Positions 8,258-16,907 of a stretch of 61,424 nucleotides of DNA are shown piece by piece. The notes under the pieces are model-generated. The model had not been told where the DNA came from. It searched no databases and was given only the letters and a program-made list of their open reading frames with translations. Position numbers and translations under genes: made by a program. This DNA comes from Bacteroidales bacterium (GTDB lineage: Bacteria > Bacteroidota > Bacteroidia > Bacteroidales > UBA932), in assembly GCA_017544005.1 (NCBI GenBank), contig JAFYEZ010000027.1, forward strand, positions 1-61,424, given 5' to 3'. The number at the start of each line of letters is the position of its first letter. The first letter of the stretch is position 1.

Positions 8258-9421
8258 ATGAAGATTCTCATTATCGACGACGCCGAGCCCATCCGCATGA
8301 TTCTCAAGGAAGACCTCGAGACGCTCGAGGGGTGTGAGGTCGCTACGGCCGCCAACGGCCGGGAAGGCGTGGACCTCGCCCTGGCCGGCGATTTCGACGC
8401 CATCTTCTGCGACATCAAGATGCCGGTGCTCGACGGCCACGGCGTGCTGGAGGAGCTTGCTGCCGCCGGCTGCGAGACCCCCGTCATCATGCTCACCGGC
8501 CACGGCGATATCGAAGACGCCGTCAGCTGCATCAAAAAAGGCGCATACGACTACCTCAACAAACCGCCGGATATCTCCCGGATGATGATTTCCATCCGCA
8601 ATGCCACGGAAAAGACCAGCCTGGTCAAGGAGACCCGCACGCTCAAGAAAAAGGTCCGCTCCAAATACGAGATCGTCGGTTCTTCTCCCGCCATCAGCCA
8701 TATCAAGGAGATCATCGACCGCGTGGCGCCCACCGACGCCCGCGTCCTGATTACCGGCAGCAACGGCACCGGCAAGGAGTTGGTGGCCCGCCGCCTCCAC
8801 GACAAGAGCGCCCGTGCGGCCGGCCCCTTCATCGAGGTCAACTGCGCCGCCATTCCGGGCGAACTGATTGAAAGCGAGCTCTTCGGCCACGAGAAGGGAT
8901 CCTTCACCTCCGCCGTCAAACAGCACAAAGGCAAGTTCGAGCAGGCCGAGGGCGGCACCCTCTTCCTGGATGAAATCGGCGACATGAGCCTGGCCGCCCA
9001 GGCCAAGGTGCTCCGCGTGCTGCAGGAGAACAAACTGACCCGCGTAGGCAGCGACAAGGACATCAACGTGAATGTCCGCGTCGTGGCCGCCACCAATAAA
9101 AACCTGACCCACGAGATTGCCGCCGGCAATTTCCGGGAAGACCTCTACCACCGGCTGAGCGTCATCGTGATCCACGTTCCCAGCCTGGCCGAGCGCAAGG
9201 AGGATATCCCCGAACTCGTCAACCACTTCATCGCCCAGGTGAGCGAGGAGATGGGCATCGCCCCCAAAGCGGTCGCGCCCGAGGCGATGGCCGCCCTGCA
9301 GGAGCTTCCCTGGACCGGCAACATCCGCGAACTCCGCAATGTCACCGAACGACTGATGATTCTCTGCGGCAACACCGTTACCAAAGAGGACGTCATCGCT
9401 TACGCAACCCCTTCAATCTAG
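8258..9421 (+). CDS. NtrC-like response regulator with receiver and AAA+ domains but no DNA-binding domain
   Basis: This 387-residue protein has a receiver domain (1-120; acidic pair D7/D8, phosphoacceptor D52, T80, K102). The sigma-54-activator AAA+ domain runs from about 135 to 370, with Walker A GSNGTGKE (167-174) and Walker B LFLDE (235-239). The loop that touches sigma-54, normally GAFTGA, reads GSFTSA (214-219). The protein ends at 387 without the Fis-type helix-turn-helix usual for NtrC. It may act on RNA polymerase without sequence-specific DNA binding or have changed function. The NtrY-like kinase at 10743-14267 is the likely partner. Der follows after 6 bases. Confidence 0.85.
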   Translation: MKILIIDDAEPIRMILKEDLETLEGCEVATAANGREGVDLALAGDFDAIFCDIKMPVLDGHGVLEELAAAGCETPVIMLTGHGDIEDAVSCIKKGAYDYLNKPPDISRMMISIRNATEKTSLVKETRTLKKKVRSKYEIVGSSPAISHIKEIIDRVAPTDARVLITGSNGTGKELVARRLHDKSARAAGPFIEVNCAAIPGELIESELFGHEKGSFTSAVKQHKGKFEQAEGGTLFLDEIGDMSLAAQAKVLRVLQENKLTRVGSDKDINVNVRVVAATNKNLTHEIAAGNFREDLYHRLSVIVIHVPSLAERKEDIPELVNHFIAQVSEEMGIAPKAVAPEAMAALQELPWTGNIRELRNVTERLMILCGNTVTKEDVIAYATPSI

Positions 9422-9427
9422 ACTGTC

Positions 9428-10738
9428 ATGAACCTCGTCGCTATCGTAGGACGACCGAATGTTGGAAAGTCCACCCTGTTCAACCGCCTGGTAGGCACCC
9501 GCAAAGCCATCGTCGATGAGACGGCCGGCGTGACCCGAGACCGCCACTACGGCCGCTGCGAATGGTGCGGCACGGAATTCTCCGTGGTGGATACGGGCGG
9601 TTTCACCGTCAATTCGGACGACATCTTCGAAGAGGAGATCCGCAAGCAGGTGATGATTGCCATCGAGGAGTGCGACCTGGTACTCTTCCTCACGGAGGTG
9701 GGCACCGGCATCACCGATTTCGACGCGGAGATCGCCAAGATCCTGCGCCGCAGCAAGAAACCGGTCGTGCTGGCGGTCAACAAGGTGGATACGGGCGACC
9801 GCATCTACGACACCTACGAGTTCAACGCCCTCGGTCTGGGCGAGCCCTGGTGCATCGCCTCGGCCACCGGCAGCGGAACGGGCGACCTGCTTGACGAAAT
9901 CGTCCGTCTCCTGCCCAAGAATACCGCCACCGAAGAGGACAATCCCGACCTGCCCCACTATGCCATCGTGGGCAAGCCGAACGTGGGTAAATCCTCGCTG
10001 ACCAACGCCCTGCTGGGCGAGGAACGCAATATCGTCACCCCGCTGGCCGGCACCACCCGCGACTCCATCTCCTCCCATTACAACAAATATGGCCACGAAT
10101 TCATGCTCGTGGATACAGCCGGTGTCCGGCGCAAGAACCGGGTCAAGGAGGACCTCGAGTTCTACTCGGTGTTGCGCTCCATCAAGGCCATCGAGGAATC
10201 CGATATCTGCATTCTGATGGTCGATGCAACCACCGGAATCGAAGCGCAGGACATGTCCATCTTCAACCTGATTGTCCGCAACCGCAAAGGGTGCGTCGTG
10301 GTGGTCAACAAGTGGGACCTGGTGGAGGACAAGACGGCCAACACCATGAAGGAGTACACCGAGGGCATCAAGGCCCGGCTGGCCCCCTTCAACGACATTC
10401 CCATCATCTTCACCTCCGTCCTGAACAAGCAGCGCATCCTGGACGTGCTGAACGCCGCCAATCGCGTCTATGCCAACTACAGCCGCCGCATCCCCACCTC
10501 CGAGCTCAACGAGGTGATGCTGCCCGAGGTGGAAAACTACCCGCCGCCGGCCTGGAAAGGCAAGTACATCAAGATCAAGTATGTAACGCAACTGCCCACG
10601 AAGTTCCCGGCCTTCGCCTTCTTCTGCAACCTGCCGCAGTACATCCGCGATCCCTACAAGCGCTATCTGGAAAACAAGCTCCGCAGCCACTATGATTTCA
10701 CGGGCTGCACGATGGAGATTTTCCTGAGAAAGAAATAA
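9428..10738 (+). CDS. der: Ribosome biogenesis GTPase Der (EngA)
   Basis: This 436-residue protein is a double-GTPase factor for assembly of the 50S subunit. The first G domain has [14 protein letters not shown] and NKVD. The second has [17 protein letters not shown] and NKWD. A C-terminal KH-like domain follows, from about 350 onward. Length and order are standard. It follows the response regulator by 6 bases and is probably read from the same promoter. Its stop is 4 bases from that of the convergent kinase gene. Confidence 0.96.
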   Translation: MNLVAIVGRPNVGKSTLFNRLVGTRKAIVDETAGVTRDRHYGRCEWCGTEFSVVDTGGFTVNSDDIFEEEIRKQVMIAIEECDLVLFLTEVGTGITDFDAEIAKILRRSKKPVVLAVNKVDTGDRIYDTYEFNALGLGEPWCIASATGSGTGDLLDEIVRLLPKNTATEEDNPDLPHYAIVGKPNVGKSSLTNALLGEERNIVTPLAGTTRDSISSHYNKYGHEFMLVDTAGVRRKNRVKEDLEFYSVLRSIKAIEESDICILMVDATTGIEAQDMSIFNLIVRNRKGCVVVVNKWDLVEDKTANTMKEYTEGIKARLAPFNDIPIIFTSVLNKQRILDVLNAANRVYANYSRRIPTSELNEVMLPEVENYPPPAWKGKYIKIKYVTQLPTKFPAFAFFCNLPQYIRDPYKRYLENKLRSHYDFTGCTMEIFLRKK

Positions 10739-10742
10739 CCCG

Positions 10743-13700
10743 TCAGGAGACTGCCGGGAACCGTACGGTGAAGCAGGCGCCGCCCAACGATTCGGAGCGG
10801 CTGCAGGCGATCGTTCCGCCGCTCTGCTCCACAATTCCCTTGCTGATGGAGAGTCCTAGTCCCGATCCGCTGCTGCGGGTCGTGAAGTTCGACGTGAAGA
10901 TCCGGTCGATATTCTCCGGCGGAACGCCCGGGCCGTCATCTTCCACCCGCACCACATAGGATGCCCCCTCCTCCACCGGCTCCCGGGTGAGCGAGAGCGC
11001 AATCCGTCCCGAACCCCGCGATTCTTCGATGGCCTGAATCGCATTGGTAATGAGGTTCGTAAAGACGCGGGACAGCTGCCGGCGGCGGCCCATGATGATG
11101 GGCTCCGTCACGTTGCAACGGTATTTGAGGGTAAGATTCGGACGGTTGTCGAAGATGATCATCTGCTCGCGCAGCAAGGCATTGAGATCCACCTCCGTGG
11201 CCACATCGTCCGCCGTACGGGCAATGGCGGAGAATTCGGAGGCCGTTTCGGCCAGCACGTCGATCTGGCTGATCAGGCTGCCGCCGATCTGTTCCACCTT
11301 CTCTTCCCAGCCCGGGATACCGCGCTGCTTGAGGCGGATCAGGTGCTGGATGCTCAGGCGCATCGGGCTGAGGGCATTCTTGATCTCGTGGGCGATCCGG
11401 CGCGCCATCTCCTTCCAGGCCTGTTCGCGTTCGCTCTGCGCCAACAGCCGCCGGCTCTCTTCCAGCGCGTCCACCATGTCGTTGTAGGAGTGCACCAGCA
11501 CGCCCAGTTCATCGCGCGAATTCTTATAAGGAATATGGGTCAGACGGCCCGGCGATGCGGCGGCGGCACGCATCTGGTCGCGCACTTCCCGGATGGGACG
11601 CGAGATGGAGTTCGACAGCAGGACGCCGATGATGAGCGAAGCGATGATCAGCACCAGATAGAGGTTGATGAACATGACCAGGGTATGACCGGTCACGGTG
11701 CCCGACGAACGGGAACGGTAAGGGACGTAGACGATTCCGAGCAGTTCGCCGTCCAGGTTGAAGAGCGGCGCATAGACGGCGTAGTAGTTCCGCGCTCCCT
11801 CCTCCACCACTTCCGAGAAGCGGGTGGCGTGCATGTGCACGATTTCGTGGTAGGCGTGGTGGCTGAGGCGGAAAGCGGGGGTTCCGCCGGCGGAGGTTTC
11901 GGAAACCGTGGAATAGATCAGCGAGCCGCGGATATCATAGATGCCGATTTCATAGCGGGTCTTCTCCGAGAGCTGGCGGACCTCCTCGATAAAGTCGGGC
12001 GAAGAGAGTCCCTCCGGATCCGGATAGTAGTGGCTCTTCTCCGAGAGCGCTCCCTGCACGGCGGCGATGCGCTCCTCCATGAAGGCGGCATTGGCGTTGT
12101 GCCGGAACCGGACGTTGTAGCTGATGGCCGTCCCGCCCACGGCAGCCAGGGTAGCCAGCATGACGCCGGTCGTCAGCAGGGTAATCTTTCGCTTGATGGA
12201 GTGCTTGGGCAGGTCCAGGAACCGGCCGCGGGCATCCCGGGAGGTAAAGATGATCAGGAAGATTCCGAAGAAAATCAGCAGGTAGGAGAAGGAGACCAGG
12301 TAGGGCAGCCACGGGCGCGACTGGCGCGAAAGGATGGTGGCATCCGCCTCGGAATAGCGGTTGATAAAGTGGATGACGCCGCCGCGGCCCACCATCGAAT
12401 AACCGGGACGGTACTCTTCCGGAAGGACGACAGGATAGCTGACGTTGCCTTCGGAGGCCACGAGCCGGCGGTCGTTGTAGCAGGCGTAGGAATACTGGCC
12501 GGGAAGCGGGCCGGCGGCCGATTCGGCATGGCGCCGCTTGGAGGTGAAGGTCAGGTAGAGCCGCCGGACATCGCGTCCGTCCGGATCGTAATACTGGAAG
12601 AGGCCCAGGTAGGCCAGTTTCCCGTCATAGTTGTTGACCTGATAGAAATGGGTGCTCTGGTCCAGGCGCGTGCCCCGTGCGGCAAGGATATCGTGGAAGA
12701 AGGGGAAGCAGAGGACCGGCTCCGCCTGGCTCCCCAGCGGGAGGTAATCGTTGGCGGCGCAGATGGAAAGCCGCACATCGTAGTTATCCAGAAGCTCTTT
12801 ATAAAAATACCTGTCTATCAGTCTGTTCCGAATCAATTCCCCCGCCTTGACGCTGACCAGCGTAGCAATAAAGGGATCCTCCGAAATGGCTTGTTCCACG
12901 CCCCGCAGGTAGAGTTCGAAGGGCAGGTCGTGCTCTACGGCCAGCTTGGCCGTGATGACCCGGTTGCTCTCATATTCCCGCTTGACCCCGAAGATGCCCT
13001 GCGCCACCACGAAGAAGAGCGAAACGAGGATTGTGCCCAGGATCAGGTTACGCCAGGAGAAGAGCGAGACGCGGCGCAGCCGGCGGGTCAGCAGCAGCCC
13101 GGTCTGCAGCACGAAGAGCAGGGCCAGGGCCAGCATGGCGAAGGTCAGGTAGCAGAGCAGCGTGGCACCGGTAAATTCGTTGATGCGATAGGGCTCCAGA
13201 ACCAGCGTCGAGTTCAGGATCAGCGAACGCAGGGTCCAGAAGAGGTAGAGGGCCAGCGCGGCCGCCGCCAGGAAAAGTGCTGAAGCCGCGGCGATCCGGG
13301 CCGGCGGAAACCTGCGCCCCGCCCGCTCGGCGGCACGCATCATGGGGAAACGGACGGCAAAGAGCAGGTAGGCGAGGGAGGCCACATAGACATTGTTGAG
13401 CAGGAAGTCCCCCAGCGTGGGGAAGAGCATGTTGTCGGCGTAGAGGATCGGCGAGAAAAGGGAGGTCACCGGATCGTGCAGCCCGGAGAGGAAAACCGCC
13501 GCGAGCCGGATCAGCGAGAGGCCGGCGAAAGCGATCCCGAAGGTCCGCCACGAGGGCCGTTTGAAATGGAGTGCAAAGAGAGCCAGCAGCGCAGCCAGCA
13601 ACGAAAACCATTTGAGGGTCAGCCCATTGGAGATAAACGCCTCGGGAGAGTCGGGTACGACGGAGAAAAGCGGCGTACCGTCGATACTGTGGACGACAGC

Positions 13701-14267
13701 CGGCGGATTTTCCGTCAGTTCGGCTACCCGGAAGTGCGCGCCCAGCGGCAGACGGTCCGTCCGGATGCCGGCTACGATTTTGGTGCGGCGCGACGAGGAA
13801 TACCACTTGCTCACCACGAAACGGGCGCTTCCCAGGTCGCAGTACTGCCACTGGTCCCCCAGCAAAGCGAGCGGAGAGACCCCACTGGGCGCCTCGTTGT
13901 CGGGCTCCAGCCTGTAATTGAACGGATAGGAATCGGTGGCGTCGTTGCGGATGGGGAACTCGTTGATCCAGGAGTGGAGCGTATCGAAGTTGTACTTGTA
14001 GAGCACCATGTCCTCGGGCAGGTCGTCCATGTCCAGACAGACCTCAGGGCTCAGCGTGAGGGCGTTGCGGATATAGCCTTCGATGACGCGTTCCCGGGAT
14101 TGCAGCGCCCGCTCCACACGGGACACCCGGCGGGAGAGCTGCGCCTCATAGGAGGGCGTATGGAAGGAGAGGGCGAAGAGAAGAATCGCGAGGACCCCGA
14201 GTATCTCGACCAGATACCGGGAGAGGATGCCGCGCATCCGAAGGAAGATCTCTTTCGTCCGTTTCAT
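10743..14267 (-). CDS. Large membrane sensor histidine kinase, NtrY-like
   Basis: This 1174-residue protein has an N-terminal membrane helix (about 20-35), an extracytoplasmic region, a multi-helix membrane block (about 220-430) and a second periplasmic sensor. A further helix precedes a HAMP linker (SISRPIREVRDQM). The kinase core has the H-box ARRIAHEIKNALSPMR (H960), the N-box NLITNAIQAI, DDGPG and GSGLGLSI. The HEIKN..SPM H-box is that of the NtrY/NtrB group. It is unusually large. It lies just downstream of rlmH (3 bases). The AAA+ response regulator 1.3 kb away is its probable partner (inference from family and proximity). Confidence 0.88.
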   Translation of the reverse strand: MKRTKEIFLRMRGILSRYLVEILGVLAILLFALSFHTPSYEAQLSRRVSRVERALQSRERVIEGYIRNALTLSPEVCLDMDDLPEDMVLYKYNFDTLHSWINEFPIRNDATDSYPFNYRLEPDNEAPSGVSPLALLGDQWQYCDLGSARFVVSKWYSSSRRTKIVAGIRTDRLPLGAHFRVAELTENPPAVVHSIDGTPLFSVVPDSPEAFISNGLTLKWFSLLAALLALFALHFKRPSWRTFGIAFAGLSLIRLAAVFLSGLHDPVTSLFSPILYADNMLFPTLGDFLLNNVYVASLAYLLFAVRFPMMRAAERAGRRFPPARIAAASALFLAAAALALYLFWTLRSLILNSTLVLEPYRINEFTGATLLCYLTFAMLALALLFVLQTGLLLTRRLRRVSLFSWRNLILGTILVSLFFVVAQGIFGVKREYESNRVITAKLAVEHDLPFELYLRGVEQAISEDPFIATLVSVKAGELIRNRLIDRYFYKELLDNYDVRLSICAANDYLPLGSQAEPVLCFPFFHDILAARGTRLDQSTHFYQVNNYDGKLAYLGLFQYYDPDGRDVRRLYLTFTSKRRHAESAAGPLPGQYSYACYNDRRLVASEGNVSYPVVLPEEYRPGYSMVGRGGVIHFINRYSEADATILSRQSRPWLPYLVSFSYLLIFFGIFLIIFTSRDARGRFLDLPKHSIKRKITLLTTGVMLATLAAVGGTAISYNVRFRHNANAAFMEERIAAVQGALSEKSHYYPDPEGLSSPDFIEEVRQLSEKTRYEIGIYDIRGSLIYSTVSETSAGGTPAFRLSHHAYHEIVHMHATRFSEVVEEGARNYYAVYAPLFNLDGELLGIVYVPYRSRSSGTVTGHTLVMFINLYLVLIIASLIIGVLLSNSISRPIREVRDQMRAAAASPGRLTHIPYKNSRDELGVLVHSYNDMVDALEESRRLLAQSEREQAWKEMARRIAHEIKNALSPMRLSIQHLIRLKQRGIPGWEEKVEQIGGSLISQIDVLAETASEFSAIARTADDVATEVDLNALLREQMIIFDNRPNLTLKYRCNVTEPIIMGRRRQLSRVFTNLITNAIQAIEESRGSGRIALSLTREPVEEGASYVVRVEDDGPGVPPENIDRIFTSNFTTRSSGSGLGLSISKGIVEQSGGTIACSRSESLGGACFTVRFPAVS

Positions 14268-14270
14268 CGG

Positions 14271-14744
14271 TTATTCGTGATGGTAGGGTTCGCCCCGCAT
14301 GATGGTGAAGGCCCTGTAAAGCTGCTCCACGAACACCAGGCGCACCAGCTGGTGGGAGAAGGTCATTTCGGAGAGGGAGAGCTTCTCGTTCGCCCGGTCA
14401 TAGACGGGCTGGGAAAAGCCGTAGGCCCCGCCGATTACGAAGACCAGGTCCCGGGCACCGTGGGACAATTTTCGTTCCAAATCCTGCGCCCAGGCCAGCG
14501 AGGTGAAGTGTCTGCCCCGTTCGTCGAGCAGGATCACCCAGTCCACTTCCCGCAGGCGGGAGAGGATCAGTTTCCCTTCCCGCGTTTTGATCTGGTCGCG
14601 GGTCAGCGAGGCCGTCTGCTTCAGCTCGGGAATCTCCTCGATGGAAAAAGAGGCATAGTGTGCAAGCCGTCCGGCATAGTCGGCCACGCCCTCCCGGAGG
14701 GGAGCGCCGACGGTTTTTCCAACGAGGATGAGCCGGAGTTTCAT
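14271..14744 (-). CDS. rlmH: 23S rRNA pseudouridine-1915 N3-methyltransferase
   Basis: This 157-residue SPOUT methyltransferase acts on helix 69 of 23S rRNA in whole 70S ribosomes. It shows ILLDERGRHFTS, the SAM-knot motif FVIGGAYGF, and the conserved end SLSEMTFSHQLVRLVFVEQL with YRAFTIMRGEPYHHE. I start at 14744 (MKLRLILVGKT), the family's standard start; another ATG lies two codons earlier. The histidine kinase follows after 3 bases, so rlmH leads that operon. Confidence 0.95.
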   Translation of the reverse strand: MKLRLILVGKTVGAPLREGVADYAGRLAHYASFSIEEIPELKQTASLTRDQIKTREGKLILSRLREVDWVILLDERGRHFTSLAWAQDLERKLSHGARDLVFVIGGAYGFSQPVYDRANEKLSLSEMTFSHQLVRLVFVEQLYRAFTIMRGEPYHHE

Positions 14745-14849
14745 GGGCATGCAATAACAAACAATCCGTAAAGATAGTGATTTTTGCCGGGATTGCGTTG
14801 CCGTCTCTGGCGTGATTCTTGCTTGTTTTCGCTCCGCATTCCAACCGCC

Positions 14850-15275
14850 ATGCTAAAGAGACTCCTGTTTCCCATCCTTGCGCTGCTGCTGGCAGCCGCT
14901 CCGGTCCCGGCTCAGAACCTGCTGCCGGCAGGGCTGAACACGGGCACCTCCCAGGATCTCTTTACCCCCATCTGCAAGTATTTCCAGGCCGGAGACTACA
15001 ACAGCCTTTCCGCCTGGTTTGCAGAGAGTCTCGAACTGGATCTGCTGGGCCAGGAGAGCAACTGCTCGCGGAACCAGGCCCGCCGCATCATGAAGGATTT
15101 CTTTGCGGACTATGCGCCCAAGAGTTTCGGAATCATCCACAAAAGCGGAAAGACCCCGATGCGCTATGCGATCGGAGTCCTTCAGGCTGGGGGCGAAACC
15201 TTTCAGGTAACGCTGTATGTCCGGCTCGGCGACGGAAAGAGCGAAATCCAACAGCTCAAAATCGAACGCCGGTAA
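14850..15275 (+). CDS. DUF4783 family secreted protein
   Basis: This 141-residue protein has a signal peptide (MLKRLLFPILALLLAAAPVP, then AQ). The mature part resembles the NTF2-like DUF4783 family that is nearly confined to Bacteroidetes: a helix with FQAGDYNSLSAWFAESLEL, a second helix RIMKDFFADYAP, and a curved sheet ending IQQLKIERR. Its function is not known. It stands alone between convergent and divergent neighbours. The start at 14850 is set by the signal peptide. Confidence 0.75.
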   Translation: MLKRLLFPILALLLAAAPVPAQNLLPAGLNTGTSQDLFTPICKYFQAGDYNSLSAWFAESLELDLLGQESNCSRNQARRIMKDFFADYAPKSFGIIHKSGKTPMRYAIGVLQAGGETFQVTLYVRLGDGKSEIQQLKIERR

Positions 15276-15278
15276 CCG

Positions 15279-15983
15279 CTATCGGCTCAGGTAGTAGGTG
15301 ACCGAGGTCACGACGCGTACCTTCTTGGTCTGCGGCGTATTGCTGTCGCGCGACTCGATACTGAAGGTGCCCTGCGATGCGGTGCGGATCTTGCCCAGGC
15401 GGCTGCCGCTGTCCTTGGCGAATTTCTCCGCCACCTGACGGGCGTTCTTCGTGGCCTCTTCAATCATCTCGGGCTTGAGGTTGTTCAGCCCTTCGAAGAG
15501 GAACTGAGGCTGCGAATCCCAGCCGCTTTCCAGAATGATATCCTTGCTGAGCAGTTCGCTCTGGGAGGCCATCAGCGCGAGGACTTTGTCCACCTCGGCA
15601 GAGCAGACGGTGATGGTGCAGGTAGCCACGTAGCGATACGTGCGGGTGTTTCCGCCATATTCCTGCGCCTCCTTGTCGGAGAGTGCGGGTACGGATACGG
15701 AGATGTCCTTGGGATCGATACCGCCCTTCTTCAGGAAGGCAAAGACGGTCTCCTTCTTGTTTTCAATGGCACGGTAGACCGAGCCCAGGTCGTTGCCCAC
15801 CACTTTGTAAACCACCGGCCAGATGACTTTGTCTGCCGGAACCTCCCGTTCACAGAGACCTTTCACGCTGACCGTACGTTCGTAGGAGCGGAAGACGGCA
15901 GCGGTGCGCGGGAGCATCAAACCGATAAAAACCAGGCCCGCCAAAACTGCGCAGGCGAAGAGAACTTTGCTTTTATTTTCCAT
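15279..15983 (-). CDS. SIMPL domain (DUF541) protein
   Basis: This 234-residue protein has one N-terminal membrane anchor (VLFACAVLAGLVFIGLML) and a SIMPL/DUF541 body. The body has VSVKGLCEREVPADKVIWPV, then the Ala-rich ATKNARQVAEKFAKDSGSRLG and a C-terminal VRVVTSVTYYLSR strand. Related periplasmic proteins (BP26/OMP28) form ring-like oligomers of unclear role. I start at 15983 (MENKSK), next to the TATATTTG promoter at 16005-16012, which rules out the ATGs further upstream. Confidence 0.85.
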   Translation of the reverse strand: MENKSKVLFACAVLAGLVFIGLMLPRTAAVFRSYERTVSVKGLCEREVPADKVIWPVVYKVVGNDLGSVYRAIENKKETVFAFLKKGGIDPKDISVSVPALSDKEAQEYGGNTRTYRYVATCTITVCSAEVDKVLALMASQSELLSKDIILESGWDSQPQFLFEGLNNLKPEMIEEATKNARQVAEKFAKDSGSRLGKIRTASQGTFSIESRDSNTPQTKKVRVVTSVTYYLSR

Positions 15984-16004
15984 AATTCGGTGCATTAGTT
16001 TATA

Positions 16005-16012
16005 CAAATATA
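16005..16012 (-). promoter_or_regulatory. Promoter -7 box of the SIMPL gene
   Basis: The minus-strand sequence TATATTTG fits TAnnTTTG, 21 bases before the ATG at 15983. It lies two bases from the divergent box at 16015-16022. Confidence 0.65.
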
Positions 16013-16014
16013 AG

Positions 16015-16022
16015 TAAATTTG
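16015..16022 (+). promoter_or_regulatory. Promoter -7 box of the ABC exporter operon
   Basis: The sequence TAAATTTG lies 25 bases before the ATG at 16048. Together with the opposite-strand box it forms a tight divergent promoter pair within 18 bases. Confidence 0.65.
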
Positions 16023-16047
16023 TGGTCTAAACCATACGCTTTACGAG

Positions 16048-16896
16048 ATGTTGCAGTGCAAAAACATTACCAAACGGTTCGGCGACTTCACGGCCATCGA
16101 GGATATCAACCTTGAAATCCCTGAAGGAAAGATCTTTGGCCTGCTGGGGCCCAACGGCGCCGGCAAGACGACGCTGATCCGCATCATCAACCGGATTACC
16201 ATCCCCACCTCGGGTGGCGTGTGGTATGACGGCGTCCCCATGACCGATGAAATGGTCCGCGCCATCGGCTACCTGCCGGAGGAGCGGGGCCTCTACAAAA
16301 AGATGAAAGTGGGCGAACAATGCCTCTACCTGGCCCGGCTGCGCGGCATGTCCACGGCGGAGGCCACGGCGGAACTCAAGAAATGGTTCGTCCGTTTCGG
16401 CATCCAGAGCTGGTGGAACAAGAAGGTGGAAGAGCTTTCGAAAGGCATGGCCCAGAAGGTCCAGTTCATCACCACGGTCCTGCACCGGCCCAAACTGCTG
16501 ATTCTCGACGAGCCCTTCTCCGGGTTCGATCCGGTCAACGCCCAGCTCATCCGCGACGAGATTCTCCGCCTGCGGGACGAAGGAGCCACCATCATTCTCT
16601 CCACCCACAACATGGAGTCGGTGGAGGAGCTCTGCGACAACATCGCCCTGATCAACCGCTCCCACGTGGTGGTCACCGGGCCCACCGATGAAATCCGCAA
16701 GAAATACGGCGACAACCAGGTAGAGCTGGTGTACAGCGACGCCGAGGGGCGCCACAGCGAGGTGATCGACGTGGCAGGCGATCCCAATGCCGCCCTGCGC
16801 GAGGCGCTCGAACGCGGGGTCACCATCCACTCCTGGCGGGAACTGATTCCGCGCATGAACGATATTTTCATCAAACTGGTCACCGAAAAAGAATAG
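16048..16896 (+). CDS. ABC transporter ATP-binding protein, NatA type
   Basis: This 282-residue ATPase subunit has Walker A GPNGAGKTT (residues 35-43), the Q-loop region, a signature reading LSKGM in place of LSGGQ, Walker B LLILDEPFSGFDP and the switch His in STHNMES. The C-terminal extension of about 65 residues matches the accessory domain found in NatA-like exporters. It pairs with the permease 11 bases downstream. The substrate (sodium, a drug or a lipid) cannot be told. Confidence 0.92.
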   Translation: MLQCKNITKRFGDFTAIEDINLEIPEGKIFGLLGPNGAGKTTLIRIINRITIPTSGGVWYDGVPMTDEMVRAIGYLPEERGLYKKMKVGEQCLYLARLRGMSTAEATAELKKWFVRFGIQSWWNKKVEELSKGMAQKVQFITTVLHRPKLLILDEPFSGFDPVNAQLIRDEILRLRDEGATIILSTHNMESVEELCDNIALINRSHVVVTGPTDEIRKKYGDNQVELVYSDAEGRHSEVIDVAGDPNAALREALERGVTIHSWRELIPRMNDIFIKLVTEKE

Positions 16897-16907
16897 GAGG
16901 AAGCGCT

